A DNA stretch of 64,000 nt, taken from CAVQUE01 sp046290435. Lineage in GTDB: Bacteria; Actinomycetota; Acidimicrobiia; Acidimicrobiales; UBA8592. The notes below the pieces were generated by a model. That model worked only from the letters and a program-made list of their open reading frames with translations, had not been told where the DNA came from and did no database searches. Within the stretch, counting starts at the first letter, position 1. Every line of letters starts with the position of its first letter. Positions 49,346-57,585 of the stretch are shown here, in pieces. The translations under genes and the position numbers were made by a program. The stretch is taken from assembly GCA_046290435.1 (NCBI GenBank), contig JBKAGO010000003.1:1-64000 (forward strand). Reading direction: 5' to 3'.

Positions 49346-50677
49346 TCAGCCGCCGATGACCACCGGCGTCTCGGGTCGAGCCGTCAGGTCGATGCGCGCG
49401 ATCTCGCCGCCGGCCACCATCTCGGCCGCCCAGTGCTCGGCGACGGGGTCGGCATCGGGGTCGATGACGATCTCCCAGGCCAGCTCGGCCGGCCCTTCGT
49501 CGATGGTCGCGGGATCGAGCGGCCGCACCCGGGCGCGGGGGTTGACCGCCTGGGCGAGGTGCTCGAAGCCGGGCCGGTCGGGCTCGTGCAGCCAGCTGAG
49601 CGGGCTACGGCACACGTCGTCGCCGAGACCGACCGAGGGCTCGACCCACAGGCGGAGCCGGTCGGGTCCGTCGACGGCCACGCCGTAGCGCAGGTAGTCG
49701 TCGGGCAGCAGCGGATCGATCTGGAGGTGTTTGGCGATGGCGTCGGCGTCGTCGCCGACGATGCCCAGCGCCGTGCCGATCCGGCGGACCATCTGGGGCG
49801 CCATGGCGGCCAGGTGCTGGGGTGCGGCCTCGTCGAGCAACTCGGGCGAGAAGTTGGCGTCGACCGACAGGTACGCCGCCCGCATGAGCAGGTGGATGTC
49901 GATGGCGAACTCGGTGACCTGGCGCACGAGCACCGCGTGGGAGAAGTCCTCGAGGCGCAGGTCGGGACGGAACTCGCCTGCGTAGTCGTCGAGTCCGCCC
50001 GGCTCACGGGACTCGCCCAGGGGGATCTCGAAGTCGGCCACCGCGCTCGACCACATGATCTCGTCGGTCGGCTCGCCCGGCGCCGCTCCTGGTGCGTCGG
50101 GCAGGACCCGGACCTCCCACCGGCAGTGGTCGCCGGTGAACTCGTCGGGCTTGGGCGGGCGGTGGATCGGGATGGCGCGCAGCTTCGGGTTGGTGATCGA
50201 GAGCGTGGCGTCGAAGGTGCGGTCCTCCATGTGGTGACACATGTTGGTGACCATGGCCGGATCGTTGCGGCTGAGCTCGCGCAGGTAGTCGTGGGCGCCG
50301 CAGAACGGCAGCCAGAAGTAGCCGAGGTCGTGGTCGACGACCTCGAAGCGGAAGTCGAGGAAGTGGTGCGGGGCCCCGACGTCGAACTGGAAGCTCTTGA
50401 GGGCCTCGGCCACGCCGTCGCCGGCGATGCCCAGGTTGGCCTTGTTGCGGGTGGTGTAGATGGGGCTCGCGCCCATCCACTCGGCGTCGGCGTGGCGGAT
50501 GGTGGCGTCCTGGCCGTGCGCGATGGCGATGTGGGGCATCAGCGCCCGGTCGTGGTACATCGACAACAACATGACCTCGCGCGCCAGCCGTGCCAGCGCA
50601 GAGCGAGAGAGCCGGGCCGGCGACCAGTCGGGGTCGAAGGGGCCGGCGTAGTCGTCGGCCACGGAGTGGGTGCTCAC
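49346..50677 (-). CDS. unrecognised protein with internal duplication, in the catabolic operon
   Basis: A 443-residue soluble protein that I do not recognise. The N terminus (DDYAGPFDPDWSPARLSRSA, then LLSMYHDRALMPHI) is repeated in diverged form near residue 230 (DDYAGEFRPDLRLEDFSHAV, then HLLMRAAYLSV), so it is a two-domain duplication. The first half has conserved-looking polar sites: GAPHHFLDFRFEVVDHDLGY, FWLPFCGAHDYLR and MCHHMEDRTFDA, with several His, Cys and Asp that could bind a metal or cofactor. No signal peptide is present. It is the last gene of the coupled operon with acyl-CoA enzymes (ATGA overlap at 50674-50677), so a role in the same catabolic pathway is likely. Confidence 0.8.
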   Translation of the reverse strand: MSTHSVADDYAGPFDPDWSPARLSRSALARLAREVMLLSMYHDRALMPHIAIAHGQDATIRHADAEWMGASPIYTTRNKANLGIAGDGVAEALKSFQFDVGAPHHFLDFRFEVVDHDLGYFWLPFCGAHDYLRELSRNDPAMVTNMCHHMEDRTFDATLSITNPKLRAIPIHRPPKPDEFTGDHCRWEVRVLPDAPGAAPGEPTDEIMWSSAVADFEIPLGESREPGGLDDYAGEFRPDLRLEDFSHAVLVRQVTEFAIDIHLLMRAAYLSVDANFSPELLDEAAPQHLAAMAPQMVRRIGTALGIVGDDADAIAKHLQIDPLLPDDYLRYGVAVDGPDRLRLWVEPSVGLGDDVCRSPLSWLHEPDRPGFEHLAQAVNPRARVRPLDPATIDEGPAELAWEIVIDPDADPVAEHWAAEMVAGGEIARIDLTARPETPVVIGG

Positions 50678-51411
50678 AGTTCCTCCCAGTCGGTCCGGTC
50701 GCTACGAGCCGGTTGGCGCCCGATGCGCCATGGGCACAGCTCGGCGGCGACCAGCAGGATCCGATGCCAGTCGACGACATGGGTTCGGGACTCGCGCCGC
50801 CACCCGGCGACGGCCGGCTCGGACTGGGCCTGCTCCCCTGCCGCCCACGCCGGCCAGTCGGAGATGGCCCACAACAGGATGACCTCGTCGTCGTCGCGCA
50901 TGGCGGTGCGCCAGGCGCCGACCAGGCGCCAGCCCAGCGGGCGGTAGGCGTCGGCAGCGACCCCGCCCGCGAGAGCGAGAACCTCGGGGGCCGTTCCCGG
51001 CGTGCACCGCAGCGTCTCGTGGGCGAAGACCGTGGCCCGCTCGCCGGCGGCCAGGTGCTGACCGATGGTGGGCATGTCCGGGGCCGGCACCAGCACCCGG
51101 TCGTAGCCGCCGCGACGGAACTCCGACGCGGCCTGCCACCACTTGGCGAGCTTGGGGTCCTGCATCGCCGGGCCCACGGCCTCGCCGGCGAACGACGCCG
51201 CCAGGCCGTCGAAGCCAGGTTCCTCCCAGATGTTGCACACCTGGGGCCACTGGCCGGTGGTGCCGAGCACAGCCCACACGCCGAAGCACTGCTGGGCGCG
51301 GTCCTCCTGGGCGCTCGGGCTCCAGTTGGCGAGCATGTGGTGCATGTAGTTCGCCCGGTGCGTGCCCCGGATGTCGATGAATTCGTGGATGTAGACGCGG
51401 TCGTTGGTCAT
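50674..51411 (-). CDS. NIPSNAP-like two-repeat protein of the catabolic operon
   Basis: A 245-residue protein. Two halves share the dimeric alpha/beta-barrel pattern: VYIHEFIDIRGTHRANYMHHM with FGVWAVLGTTGQWPQVCNIW, and VFAHETLRCTPGTAPEVLAL with RLVGAWRTAMRDDDEVILLW. This resembles NIPSNAP or Dabb-type proteins, but the similarity is weak and the activity is unknown. It overlaps the 443-residue gene by ATGA and follows the VOC gene after 10 bp. Confidence 0.78.
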   Translation of the reverse strand: MTNDRVYIHEFIDIRGTHRANYMHHMLANWSPSAQEDRAQQCFGVWAVLGTTGQWPQVCNIWEEPGFDGLAASFAGEAVGPAMQDPKLAKWWQAASEFRRGGYDRVLVPAPDMPTIGQHLAAGERATVFAHETLRCTPGTAPEVLALAGGVAADAYRPLGWRLVGAWRTAMRDDDEVILLWAISDWPAWAAGEQAQSEPAVAGWRRESRTHVVDWHRILLVAAELCPWRIGRQPARSDRTDWEEL

Positions 51412-51421
51412 CGGGTGGGCC

Positions 51422-51814
51422 TCATGCGTCGGGTGTCTCCTCGAGGATCTCCCAGACGTTGCCGTCGGGATCGGCGATCAGGGCGAAGCGGGCGCCGGGC
51501 CGGTGGGCGGTCACCGGGTTGAGCACCGTGCCGCCGGCGGCGGTGACGCGCTGGACCTCGACCTCCGCGTCGTCGACGTGCAGGGCCGCGTAGGCGAAGC
51601 CGGTGTCGGCGAACCAGGGGTCGCGTGCCGGGCGCTCCCGGGCGCCGTCGGCAGGTTGGTAGATCTTCAGCTCGGCCTGGTCGCGGCGCAGCCGGTGCAC
51701 CTCGCCCTGGGGGAAGCTGAGCACCACGTGGGTCTCGAACCCCAGTGCCCGTTGGTAGAAGGCGGCCAGCGCGGCGGCGTCGAGGCTGACGATGCCGGCT
51801 TCGAGGGTGGTCAT
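51422..51814 (-). CDS. VOC (glyoxalase/bleomycin resistance) family protein
   Basis: A 130-residue vicinal-oxygen-chelate protein with two beta-alpha-beta-beta-beta units. The first is VSLDAAALAAFYQRALGFET, and the metal-site glutamate near the C terminus is in DPDGNVWEILEE. The position of the first ligand (VHRLRRD) suggests His. These proteins are epimerases, lyases or dioxygenases; methylmalonyl-CoA epimerase is one CoA-linked member. The ATG overlaps the crotonase gene stop by ATGA (51811-51814). Confidence 0.88.
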   Translation of the reverse strand: MTTLEAGIVSLDAAALAAFYQRALGFETHVVLSFPQGEVHRLRRDQAELKIYQPADGARERPARDPWFADTGFAYAALHVDDAEVEVQRVTAAGGTVLNPVTAHRPGARFALIADPDGNVWEILEETPDA

Positions 51815-52611
51815 CGGATCTCCTCCCAGCGCGGGTCGCGTCGCTCGGCGAACGCCTGCGGCCCTTCGTCCTGATCGGGATGACCCCACATGCCCACGAG
51901 GTGACCGGCACCGGTGCGACACGCCGCGGTGAGGCCGCTCTCGAGGGCGCCCCACAGCGCCTTCTTGGTGGCGGCCATGGCGGCGGGCGAGTTCCGGGCG
52001 ATCTGCTCGCCGAGATGCTGGGCGTGGGTACGCAGGTCGTCGTCGGCGATGACCTCGGAGATGATGCCGAGCTCCCGTGCCCGGTGGGCGTCGATGCGTT
52101 CGTGGCGGCCCATCAGCGCCATGCGGGTGATGGCCTCCATGGGCGAACGTTTGGCCAGCCCGATGGTCTCGAAGGCCGAGACCTGCCCGACCGAGACGTG
52201 CGGGTCGACGAAGGTGGCCGACGCGGCGGCGATGGCGATGTCGGCGTCGGCCACGAAGTGCAGTCCCCCACCGGCGCAGGTGCCGTTGACGGCGACGATG
52301 ACGGGCTTCCAGACCTCGCAGTGCCAGGCGGTCAGCTTCAGCGCGGCGTCGCGGGTCTGGCGCGAGCTGCGGCGCAACGCCTCGGGGTTGCGGGCCAACT
52401 CGACCACGTCGAGGCCGGTCTGGAACGCCCGACCGTTGCCGGTGTTGACGATGACCCGCACCGCCGGGTCGGCGGCGAGTTCGGCCCAGGCAGCTTCGAG
52501 CTCGTCGAACATGGCGGCGTTGATGGCGTTGCCCGACGCGGGCCGGTCGAAGACGAGCCAGCCCACCGGACCCTGCCGGGTGACCTCGAGCGTGGAGTAG
52601 TCGTCGCTCAT
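51811..52611 (-). CDS. enoyl-CoA hydratase/isomerase family protein (crotonase A)
   Basis: A 266-residue crotonase. The oxyanion-hole region is NGTCAGGGLHFVADADIAIA, preceded by RPASGNAINAAMFDELE. The segment where classical hydratases have catalytic glutamates reads FVDPHVSVGQVSAFETIGL. The first Glu is missing and the second is only loosely aligned. It may therefore be an isomerase, a C-C bond hydrolase or another crotonase chemistry. It is closely related to crotonase B in the same operon. Confidence 0.93.
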   Translation of the reverse strand: MSDDYSTLEVTRQGPVGWLVFDRPASGNAINAAMFDELEAAWAELAADPAVRVIVNTGNGRAFQTGLDVVELARNPEALRRSSRQTRDAALKLTAWHCEVWKPVIVAVNGTCAGGGLHFVADADIAIAAASATFVDPHVSVGQVSAFETIGLAKRSPMEAITRMALMGRHERIDAHRARELGIISEVIADDDLRTHAQHLGEQIARNSPAAMAATKKALWGALESGLTAACRTGAGHLVGMWGHPDQDEGPQAFAERRDPRWEEIR

Positions 52612-52669
52612 CGTCTCGCCCGCTCGTCGACGGCCGAACGGGCCGGGCGGCCCCGCTCGCTGCGCTCGC

Positions 52670-54109
52670 TCATGACCGCCCCAGTTCTCGTTTGAGGATC
52701 TTGCCGACCTCCGAGCGCGGCAGCGCTGCGACCCGTTCGTAGCGAACGGGGACCTTGTAGGGCACCAGGGCCGCACGGCAGGCGGCGTCGAGGATGTCGT
52801 CGGTGACGGCGTCGTCGGCCACGACATAGGCGACCGGCACCTCGCCGAGGCGGTCGTCGCGTTCGCCGACCACTGCGGCTTCGCGCACGCCCGGGACGGC
52901 CTCGAGCACCTCTTCGACCTCGACGGGGGGCACCTTGTTGCCGCCACGGTTGACGAGGTCGCCGATGCGACCTTCGATCCAGACGAACCCGGCGTCGTCG
53001 ATGCGGGCGAGGTCGCCGGTGCGGACGAACCCGTCGGCGCCGAGGCGGTCGCCGAGCCCGGCGCGGACGCCGTCGCTGGGCGGGACCGGCGGGCGGACGT
53101 GGAGCTCGCCGACGCCGTTGTCGTCGGGGTCGTCCACCCGGACCGACACGCCCGGGTGGGGGCGGCCGGCGGCGCCGAGGCGTTCGGGGTGGTCGCGGGC
53201 GTCGGCAGCGGTCCAGCCGACGACCTCGCCGAGCTCGGCCTGGCCGTAGCCGTTGAGCACGGTCACCCCGAACCGGTCGATGAACCGTCGGGCCTGGAAC
53301 GGCGACAGGGGCGCCGTGATGGACCTGACGTAGCGCAGGGGCGTGAGGTCGTCGACGGCCGGTTCGTCGCAGAGCATCACCATGGCGGGCGGGGGCAGCA
53401 CGGTGGAGCGGATCTGGTGGCGGGCCACGAGGGTGGCGAAGTCGACCGGGTCGAAGCGGTCCATCAGCACGACCTCGGCGCCGGCTCGGAGCCCGAACAG
53501 GGCGTTGTAGATGCCGGCGTTGAGCGCCATCGACACCGGGATGAGGTTGGGCGTGGGGGTCTTGGCGGCGGGTGCCTGGGCCGGCGGTGCCCCTGTGGTG
53601 CTGGGGCTCGTGGACGGGGTCTCTGAGGTCGCGGCCGCCGAGCCCCGCAGCGGACCGAGCACGCGGTCGATGATCTCGAGGTAGGCGTCGTGGTGGTGCA
53701 GGATCGGCGTCGGCCGGCCCGTGGTGCCCGAGGTCCACAGCACGAACGCGACACCGGCGTCGTGGGTGACGGCGCCGTCGAGCACGGTGACGCCGGCGTC
53801 GTCGATCCGGGCGGCGGCGCCGGTGTCGGCCTCGATGCGGGCGGCTTCGGCGTCGGGCAGGCGGGGGTTGAGCGGCACGAACACGCCCCCCGCCGCCCAC
53901 ACCGCGAACATCGACACGACGGTGTCGACGCCGGACTCGTGCCGGACGGCGACCGGGCGTCCCGCACAGACGCCTGCGGCGGCGAGCTGCTCGGCCCGCT
54001 CGGCGACTGCGGCACGTGCCCGACCGGCGGTGAGATGACGCTCCAGGCCGTGCAGGAGCGGCTGGTCGTCGCCGAAGGGGTGCTCGGTGAGCAGCGAGCC
54101 GAGGGTCAC
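52670..54109 (-). CDS. AMP-dependent acyl-CoA synthetase/ligase with low-complexity insertion
   Basis: A 479-residue adenylate-forming enzyme. The P-loop is VLWTSGTTGRPTPILHHH. Later motifs are LNGYGQAELGEVVG, the adenylate motif RTGDLARIDDAGFVWIEGRI and the catalytic lysine PRSEVGKILKREL. It lacks some of the N-terminal domain length of typical ligases. An insertion of about 30 residues (SETPSTSPSTTGAPPAQAPA in part) sits after the P-loop strand. It likely activates the acid of the pathway to a CoA ester. GTG 54109 overlaps the crotonase B stop by GTGA. Confidence 0.93.
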   Translation of the reverse strand: MTLGSLLTEHPFGDDQPLLHGLERHLTAGRARAAVAERAEQLAAAGVCAGRPVAVRHESGVDTVVSMFAVWAAGGVFVPLNPRLPDAEAARIEADTGAAARIDDAGVTVLDGAVTHDAGVAFVLWTSGTTGRPTPILHHHDAYLEIIDRVLGPLRGSAAATSETPSTSPSTTGAPPAQAPAAKTPTPNLIPVSMALNAGIYNALFGLRAGAEVVLMDRFDPVDFATLVARHQIRSTVLPPPAMVMLCDEPAVDDLTPLRYVRSITAPLSPFQARRFIDRFGVTVLNGYGQAELGEVVGWTAADARDHPERLGAAGRPHPGVSVRVDDPDDNGVGELHVRPPVPPSDGVRAGLGDRLGADGFVRTGDLARIDDAGFVWIEGRIGDLVNRGGNKVPPVEVEEVLEAVPGVREAAVVGERDDRLGEVPVAYVVADDAVTDDILDAACRAALVPYKVPVRYERVAALPRSEVGKILKRELGRS

Positions 54110-54942
54110 GGTGCGTCCGACGTGTCCGGCGTGTCCGCCGCGTCCGGGACCAGCGGCAGCCACTCGGGGTCGCGCTTGTCGGCGAACGCGGCGGGGCCCT
54201 CGGTCTGGTCGGGATGTCCCCACATGCTCACCAGGTGGCGGGCGCCCTCGCGGCACGCGTCGCTGAGCCCGAGCTCGAGCGCACCCCACAGCGCCTTCTT
54301 CGTCGCCGCCATGGCCGCAGGGGAATTGCGGGCGATGGTCTCGCCGATCTCCTGGGCCCGCTCGCGCAGGCGCTCGGGCGGGTCGACGATCTCGGAGATC
54401 ATGCCCAGCTCCCGGGCACGCTCGGCGCCCATGCGCTCGTACTTGCCCATGAAGGCCATGCGCATGACGGCCTCGACCGGCATCTTCTTCATCAGCCCGA
54501 TGGCCTCGATGGCCACGACCTGACCCACCGACACGTGCGGGTCGAAGAACTGCGCGTCGCTCGCCGCGATGACGATGTCGGCATCGGCGACCCAGTGGAA
54601 GCCGCCACCGCAGCAGATGCCGTTGACAGCGGTGATCACCGGCTTCCAGACCTGCTGGTGCCACGACGTGAAGTGCACGTCGAAGTCCTCCATCGACTGG
54701 CGGTAGCGCTCCATGCCGACGCCGTCGGAGGCGACCTCGCCGACGTCGACGCCGGTCTGGAAGTCGCGCCCGTTGCCGGTGTGGACGATGACCCGCACGG
54801 CAGGGTCGTCGTCGAGCTCGCGCCAGGCCAGGGCGAACTCGTCGCGCATCGCGTTGTTCATGGCGTTGCGGACGTCGGGCCGGTCGTTGATCAGCCAGCC
54901 GACGGGGCCGTGGCGTTCGACGACGAGGTGCTGGTAGGTCAT
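54106..54942 (-). CDS. enoyl-CoA hydratase/isomerase family protein (crotonase B)
   Basis: A 278-residue crotonase and clear paralogue of crotonase A. Shared blocks are WKPVITAVNG, VADADIVIA, DPHVSVGQV, MAATKKALWGALE and MWGHPDQTEGP. The oxyanion hole is ICCGGGFHWVADAD. As in crotonase A, the classical first catalytic glutamate is replaced in FFDPHVSVGQVVAIEAIGL. The C terminus is an acidic tail. Four-base overlaps link it to the acyl-CoA dehydrogenase gene upstream and the synthetase gene downstream. Confidence 0.93.
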   Translation of the reverse strand: MTYQHLVVERHGPVGWLINDRPDVRNAMNNAMRDEFALAWRELDDDPAVRVIVHTGNGRDFQTGVDVGEVASDGVGMERYRQSMEDFDVHFTSWHQQVWKPVITAVNGICCGGGFHWVADADIVIAASDAQFFDPHVSVGQVVAIEAIGLMKKMPVEAVMRMAFMGKYERMGAERARELGMISEIVDPPERLRERAQEIGETIARNSPAAMAATKKALWGALELGLSDACREGARHLVSMWGHPDQTEGPAAFADKRDPEWLPLVPDAADTPDTSDAP

Positions 54943-56279
54943 CGGGGTACCTCGTTCCATGGTCGATCGTGGAACGGGTCGGGCTCTCGGGGAAGGCCCA
55001 GCGCCCGTTCGGCGATGACGTTCTTGTTGACCTCGGTGGTGCCGCCCTCGATGGTGTTGGCACGACTGCGCAACATTCCGGCGACCTCGTAGGGCAGCGA
55101 CGCCGCCCAGCGGGCAATCGGGTCGGCGGCGCCAGCGGTGTCGGCATCGGTGCCATCGGAGTCGATCCCGCTGCCGCCGGGACCGCGACCGTCGGCATCG
55201 GGGGCATCGGGCCAGGCCTGCGCGGCCGGGCCACGCAGGTCGGTCGCGGCGAGCTGGAGTTGCTGGTTGAGCGTCCCCTGGTGCACCTTGCCCACCGACG
55301 CGGCGGCACCGGGCGTGCCGCCGGCCTTGACGGTGGCCCGGACCCGGGCGTTGGTCCACTGGCGGGCCCGTTCCTGGGCGTAGAGGCCGACGATGTGCTG
55401 GCGCTCGACGGGGCCGACCCCGAGCCGGTTGGCGTCGGCGACGAGACGGTCCGAGCCGCTGCCGCCGATGCGGTCGACCCCACCCGATCCGGCGCCGGCG
55501 ACCATCTGGCGTTCGCCCGCAAGCGTCGAACCGGCCACCCGCCAGCCGTCGCCCGCGGCGCCGATGCGGTGGTCGTCGGGGACACGGACCTCGTCGAGGA
55601 AGACCTCGTTGAAGTCGATCTCGCCGCCCATGTGGCGCATGGGCCGCACCTCGACGCCGGGCGAGCGCAGGTCTACCGCGAAGTACGTGATGCCCCGGCG
55701 CTTCTGCACCGTGGGGTCGGTGCGGGCCAGACAGATGGCGAACTCGGAGTGGTGGGCCCAGGTGGACCACACCTTCTGGCCGGTGAGGATCCACTCGTCG
55801 CCGTCGCGCTCGGCCCGGGTGGCCAGCGAAGCCAGATCGGACCCGGCGCCGGGTTCGCTGAAGAGCTGGCACCAGCGTTCGACGTTGGCGACCAGCGGGG
55901 GCAGGAACCGGAGGAGCTGCTCCTCGGTGCCGTGCGCGAACAGCGCCGGGGCGGCGTTGTGCAGGCCCAGGGGGTTGAGCCGGCCGAGGTTGAACGGCGC
56001 GAGCACGGCCTCGGCGATCCGGGCCTGACCGGGGCGCAGGTCGAGGCCCCCGTAGGCGACGGGCCAGGTGGCGACGACCAGGCCCGATGCCACGAAGGTC
56101 GGGTACCAGGCCTCGTAGTCGGCGCGACTGCGGACCCGGCGTATGGCCCGTCGGCCACCATGCGCAGCGGCCTCGCGCCAGGTGGCCGGGACGTGTTGCT
56201 CGACCCACGCCGTGACGACGGCCTCGACCTCGGCGTCGGGGGTGGTCGCATCGAGGGGCAGACGGTCTCCGGTGCTCAC
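54939..56279 (-). CDS. acyl-CoA dehydrogenase
   Basis: A 446-residue FAD enzyme. Typical blocks are the FAD/substrate motif QLFSEPGAGSDLASLATRAE, WILTGQKVWSTWAHHSEFAI and FNEVFLDEVRVPDDHRIG. The C-terminal region ends NTIEGGTTEVNKNVIAERALGLPREP. A Gly/Asp-rich insertion of about 35 residues sits before that end. The catalytic base position is not certain from reading alone. It is the first gene of the minus-strand catabolic operon. GTG 56279 lies 8 nt after TACATT in the 19-bp divergent gap. Confidence 0.94.
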   Translation of the reverse strand: MSTGDRLPLDATTPDAEVEAVVTAWVEQHVPATWREAAAHGGRRAIRRVRSRADYEAWYPTFVASGLVVATWPVAYGGLDLRPGQARIAEAVLAPFNLGRLNPLGLHNAAPALFAHGTEEQLLRFLPPLVANVERWCQLFSEPGAGSDLASLATRAERDGDEWILTGQKVWSTWAHHSEFAICLARTDPTVQKRRGITYFAVDLRSPGVEVRPMRHMGGEIDFNEVFLDEVRVPDDHRIGAAGDGWRVAGSTLAGERQMVAGAGSGGVDRIGGSGSDRLVADANRLGVGPVERQHIVGLYAQERARQWTNARVRATVKAGGTPGAAASVGKVHQGTLNQQLQLAATDLRGPAAQAWPDAPDADGRGPGGSGIDSDGTDADTAGAADPIARWAASLPYEVAGMLRSRANTIEGGTTEVNKNVIAERALGLPREPDPFHDRPWNEVPR

Positions 56280-56283
56280 AACG

Positions 56284-56296
56284 GGATAATGTATCC
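56284..56296. promoter_or_regulatory. bidirectional promoter/operator in a 19-bp divergent gap
   Basis: The palindrome GGATA-ATG-TATCC fills most of the 19 bp between GTG 56279 (minus) and ATG 56299 (plus). It contains TAATGT (6 nt before ATG 56299) and, on the other strand, TACATT (8 nt before GTG 56279). Both messages would be leaderless, and one regulator could cover both -10 elements. Confidence 0.6.
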
Positions 56297-56298
56297 AA

Positions 56299-57585
56299 AT
56301 GACCGAACGGCGTCCGGCCATCACCGACGAGGCCCTCGAACGGCTCCGTGCCCGCATCGGCGTCAGCCAGCCGCACCCCCAGCCCCCGTGGTACCGCGAT
56401 CCCGGTACCGACGCCTTCCGCCACGTCGCCGAGGCCACCGGCGACGACAACCCGCTGTGGTGCGACCCCGACTACGCCGGCGGCACGGTGTGGGGCGGGC
56501 CGATCGCCTCGCCCAACCTCAACGGCGGCGACACGCTCATCGGCGAGAACGAGGTCACCTCGCTCGATCCCGACACCAAGGCCCTGCTGAAGGGCGACCC
56601 CCTCAAGGGCGCCCACGCCTACTACGCGAGCAGCCGGCGCGAGTGGTGGGCGCCGCTTCGGCCGGCGATGCGCGTCACCCGTCGCAACGCGCTGGTCGGG
56701 GTGCACGACAAGGTCAGCGAGTTCGCCGATCGAGCCGTGCACGAATGGACCGCCGAGGTGTTCGGCACCATCGACCACGTCCTGTCCGCCCAGTACCGGC
56801 TGATGATCCGCACCGACCGCCACCGCGTCGCCGAGCGCAGCTCCGAGGAATCGCCTGCGGAGCCGCTGGTGATCGAGCCCTACACCGACGATCAGCTCGC
56901 CGCCATCGACGAGGCCTACGCCACCGAACACGAACGCCGACGCGGCAGCACGCCGCGCTGGTGGGAGGACGTCGGCGAGGGCGACGAGCTCGGCCCGCTC
57001 GTCAAGGGTCCCCTGCGGGTCACCGACATGATCGTCTGGCACACCGGCATGGGCATGGGCCTCTACGGCGTCAAGGCGCTGCGCCTCGGCTACCAGCAGC
57101 GACAGCGGGTGCCGGGGTTCTTCCGACCCGACGATCTGAACATCCCCGACGTGCACCAGCGGGTGCACTGGGACCCCGAGTGGGCACGCCGGGCCGGCGC
57201 TCCCGCCATCTACGACTACGGCCGCATGCGCGAGTCCTGGCTCGTGCACCTGTGCACCGACTGGATGGGCGACGACGCCTGGCTCGCCGCGCTCGAGGTC
57301 AGCTTCCGCAAGTTCAACCACGTCGGCGACACCCACTGGATGCGTGGCACCGTCACGCGCCGCTACCTCGCCGAGGGCGACCGGCCAGCTGTCGATGTCG
57401 ACATCCGTGGCGAGAACCAGCGCGGCGAGGTCACCTGTCCCGGCACGGCCACGATCCTGCTGCCCAGCCGCGAGCACGGACCGGTCCGGCTGCCCGACCC
57501 GCCGGGCGGGGCCACGACCTGTGCCGATGCGCTCGACGCGCTCGTCGCCCGCTTCGCCCGACCCTCACCGGAGGTACCGACGTGA
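56299..57585 (+). CDS. MaoC/FAS1-like dehydratase domain protein
   Basis: A 428-residue protein with a double hotdog arrangement. The first half (YRDPGTDAFRHVAEATGDDN, PLWCDPDYA) matches the FAS1-like dehydratase N-terminal domain. The second half (IYDYGRMRESWLVHLCTDWM, KFNHVGDTHWMRGTVTRRYL) is MaoC-like. Such proteins hydrate or dehydrate unusual acyl-CoA esters, for example in steroid or cyclic acid degradation. GTGA overlap with the next crotonase gene indicates an operon. Confidence 0.9.
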   Translation: MTERRPAITDEALERLRARIGVSQPHPQPPWYRDPGTDAFRHVAEATGDDNPLWCDPDYAGGTVWGGPIASPNLNGGDTLIGENEVTSLDPDTKALLKGDPLKGAHAYYASSRREWWAPLRPAMRVTRRNALVGVHDKVSEFADRAVHEWTAEVFGTIDHVLSAQYRLMIRTDRHRVAERSSEESPAEPLVIEPYTDDQLAAIDEAYATEHERRRGSTPRWWEDVGEGDELGPLVKGPLRVTDMIVWHTGMGMGLYGVKALRLGYQQRQRVPGFFRPDDLNIPDVHQRVHWDPEWARRAGAPAIYDYGRMRESWLVHLCTDWMGDDAWLAALEVSFRKFNHVGDTHWMRGTVTRRYLAEGDRPAVDVDIRGENQRGEVTCPGTATILLPSREHGPVRLPDPPGGATTCADALDALVARFARPSPEVPT

